Shown here piece after piece: positions 13,123 through 13,172 of a stretch of 13,172 nucleotides of DNA (positions are counted from its first letter, which is position 1; each line of letters opens with the position of its first letter). This stretch comes from Cellvibrionaceae bacterium. Lineage in GTDB: Bacteria; Pseudomonadota; Gammaproteobacteria; Pseudomonadales; Cellvibrionaceae. The notes beneath the pieces were generated by a model. It was not told the origin of the DNA, ran no database searches, and saw nothing but the letters and a program-made list of their open reading frames with translations. The stretch lies in NCBI GenBank assembly GCA_021151615.1, contig JAGKXA010000119.1, positions 1 through 13,172 of the forward strand, read 5' to 3'. The position numbers and the translations under genes are program-made.

Positions 13123-13153
13123 TGTCAATTTAACCGACAGTAATAAATTGACA
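13123..13153. promoter_or_regulatory. Inverted repeat placed as an upstream activator site
   Basis: TGTCAATTTA (13123-13132), 11 bases, TAAATTGACA (13144-13153): a perfect 10-bp inverted repeat. Its centre is about 106 bases upstream of the predicted sigma54 start, the usual distance for an enhancer-binding activator. PrsR of PEP-CTERM systems is such an activator, but I cannot confirm its motif from here. Confidence 0.55.
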
Positions 13154-13172
13154 GCGAAGGACATTATTTTAT

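Overview
The window looks like chromosomal DNA of a gammaproteobacterium, most likely Cellvibrio or a close relative. This rests on gene order and protein character, not on a search. A ygfB-pepP-ubiH cluster diverges from a coiled-coil gene, zapA, 6S RNA and a 5-formyltetrahydrofolate cyclo-ligase gene. A divergent ilvA/rpiA pair, a large secreted GH20 hexosaminidase and a PEP-CTERM protein also fit a polysaccharide-degrading cellvibrio. Most of the content is core metabolism. The interest lies in one anomalous junction, several regulatory sites and one small unlisted ORF.

Layout. Bases 1-2719 (minus strand) carry ygfB, pepP and ubiH as a tight operon. ubiH is cut short near base 68, where the sequence changes in another frame to an unrelated thiolase fragment that runs off the window edge. 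The divergent operon (about 2888-4576, plus strand) has a good sigma70 promoter, a ZapB-like coiled-coil gene, zapA, an intrinsic terminator, the 6S RNA gene ssrS with its own -10 box, and the cyclo-ligase gene.

Bases 4577-5070 hold a hairpin, a 41-codon minus-strand ORF for a possible one-helix membrane protein, and a short tandem repeat. The GH20 gene follows on the minus strand (5071-7668). A perfect LacI-type palindrome overlaps its likely -35 box, which suggests induction by amino sugars. ilvA (minus) and rpiA (plus) then diverge from 9414-9605. A methyl-accepting chemotaxis protein gene (plus) ends at a bidirectional terminator that it shares with the convergent PEP-CTERM 'choice-of-anchor A' gene.

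Working together. The first half covers ubiquinone synthesis, proline-peptide turnover, Z-ring assembly, global transcription control by 6S RNA and one-carbon metabolism. The second half covers chitin-oligosaccharide hydrolysis, isoleucine synthesis, the pentose phosphate pathway, chemotaxis and an exosortase-sorted envelope protein. The PEP-CTERM gene has a candidate sigma54 promoter and a distal 10-bp inverted repeat placed like an enhancer site, which agrees with the known RpoN/PrsR control of PEP-CTERM genes. I see no CRISPR array, tRNA, insertion sequence or prophage, and no clear novel multi-gene system.
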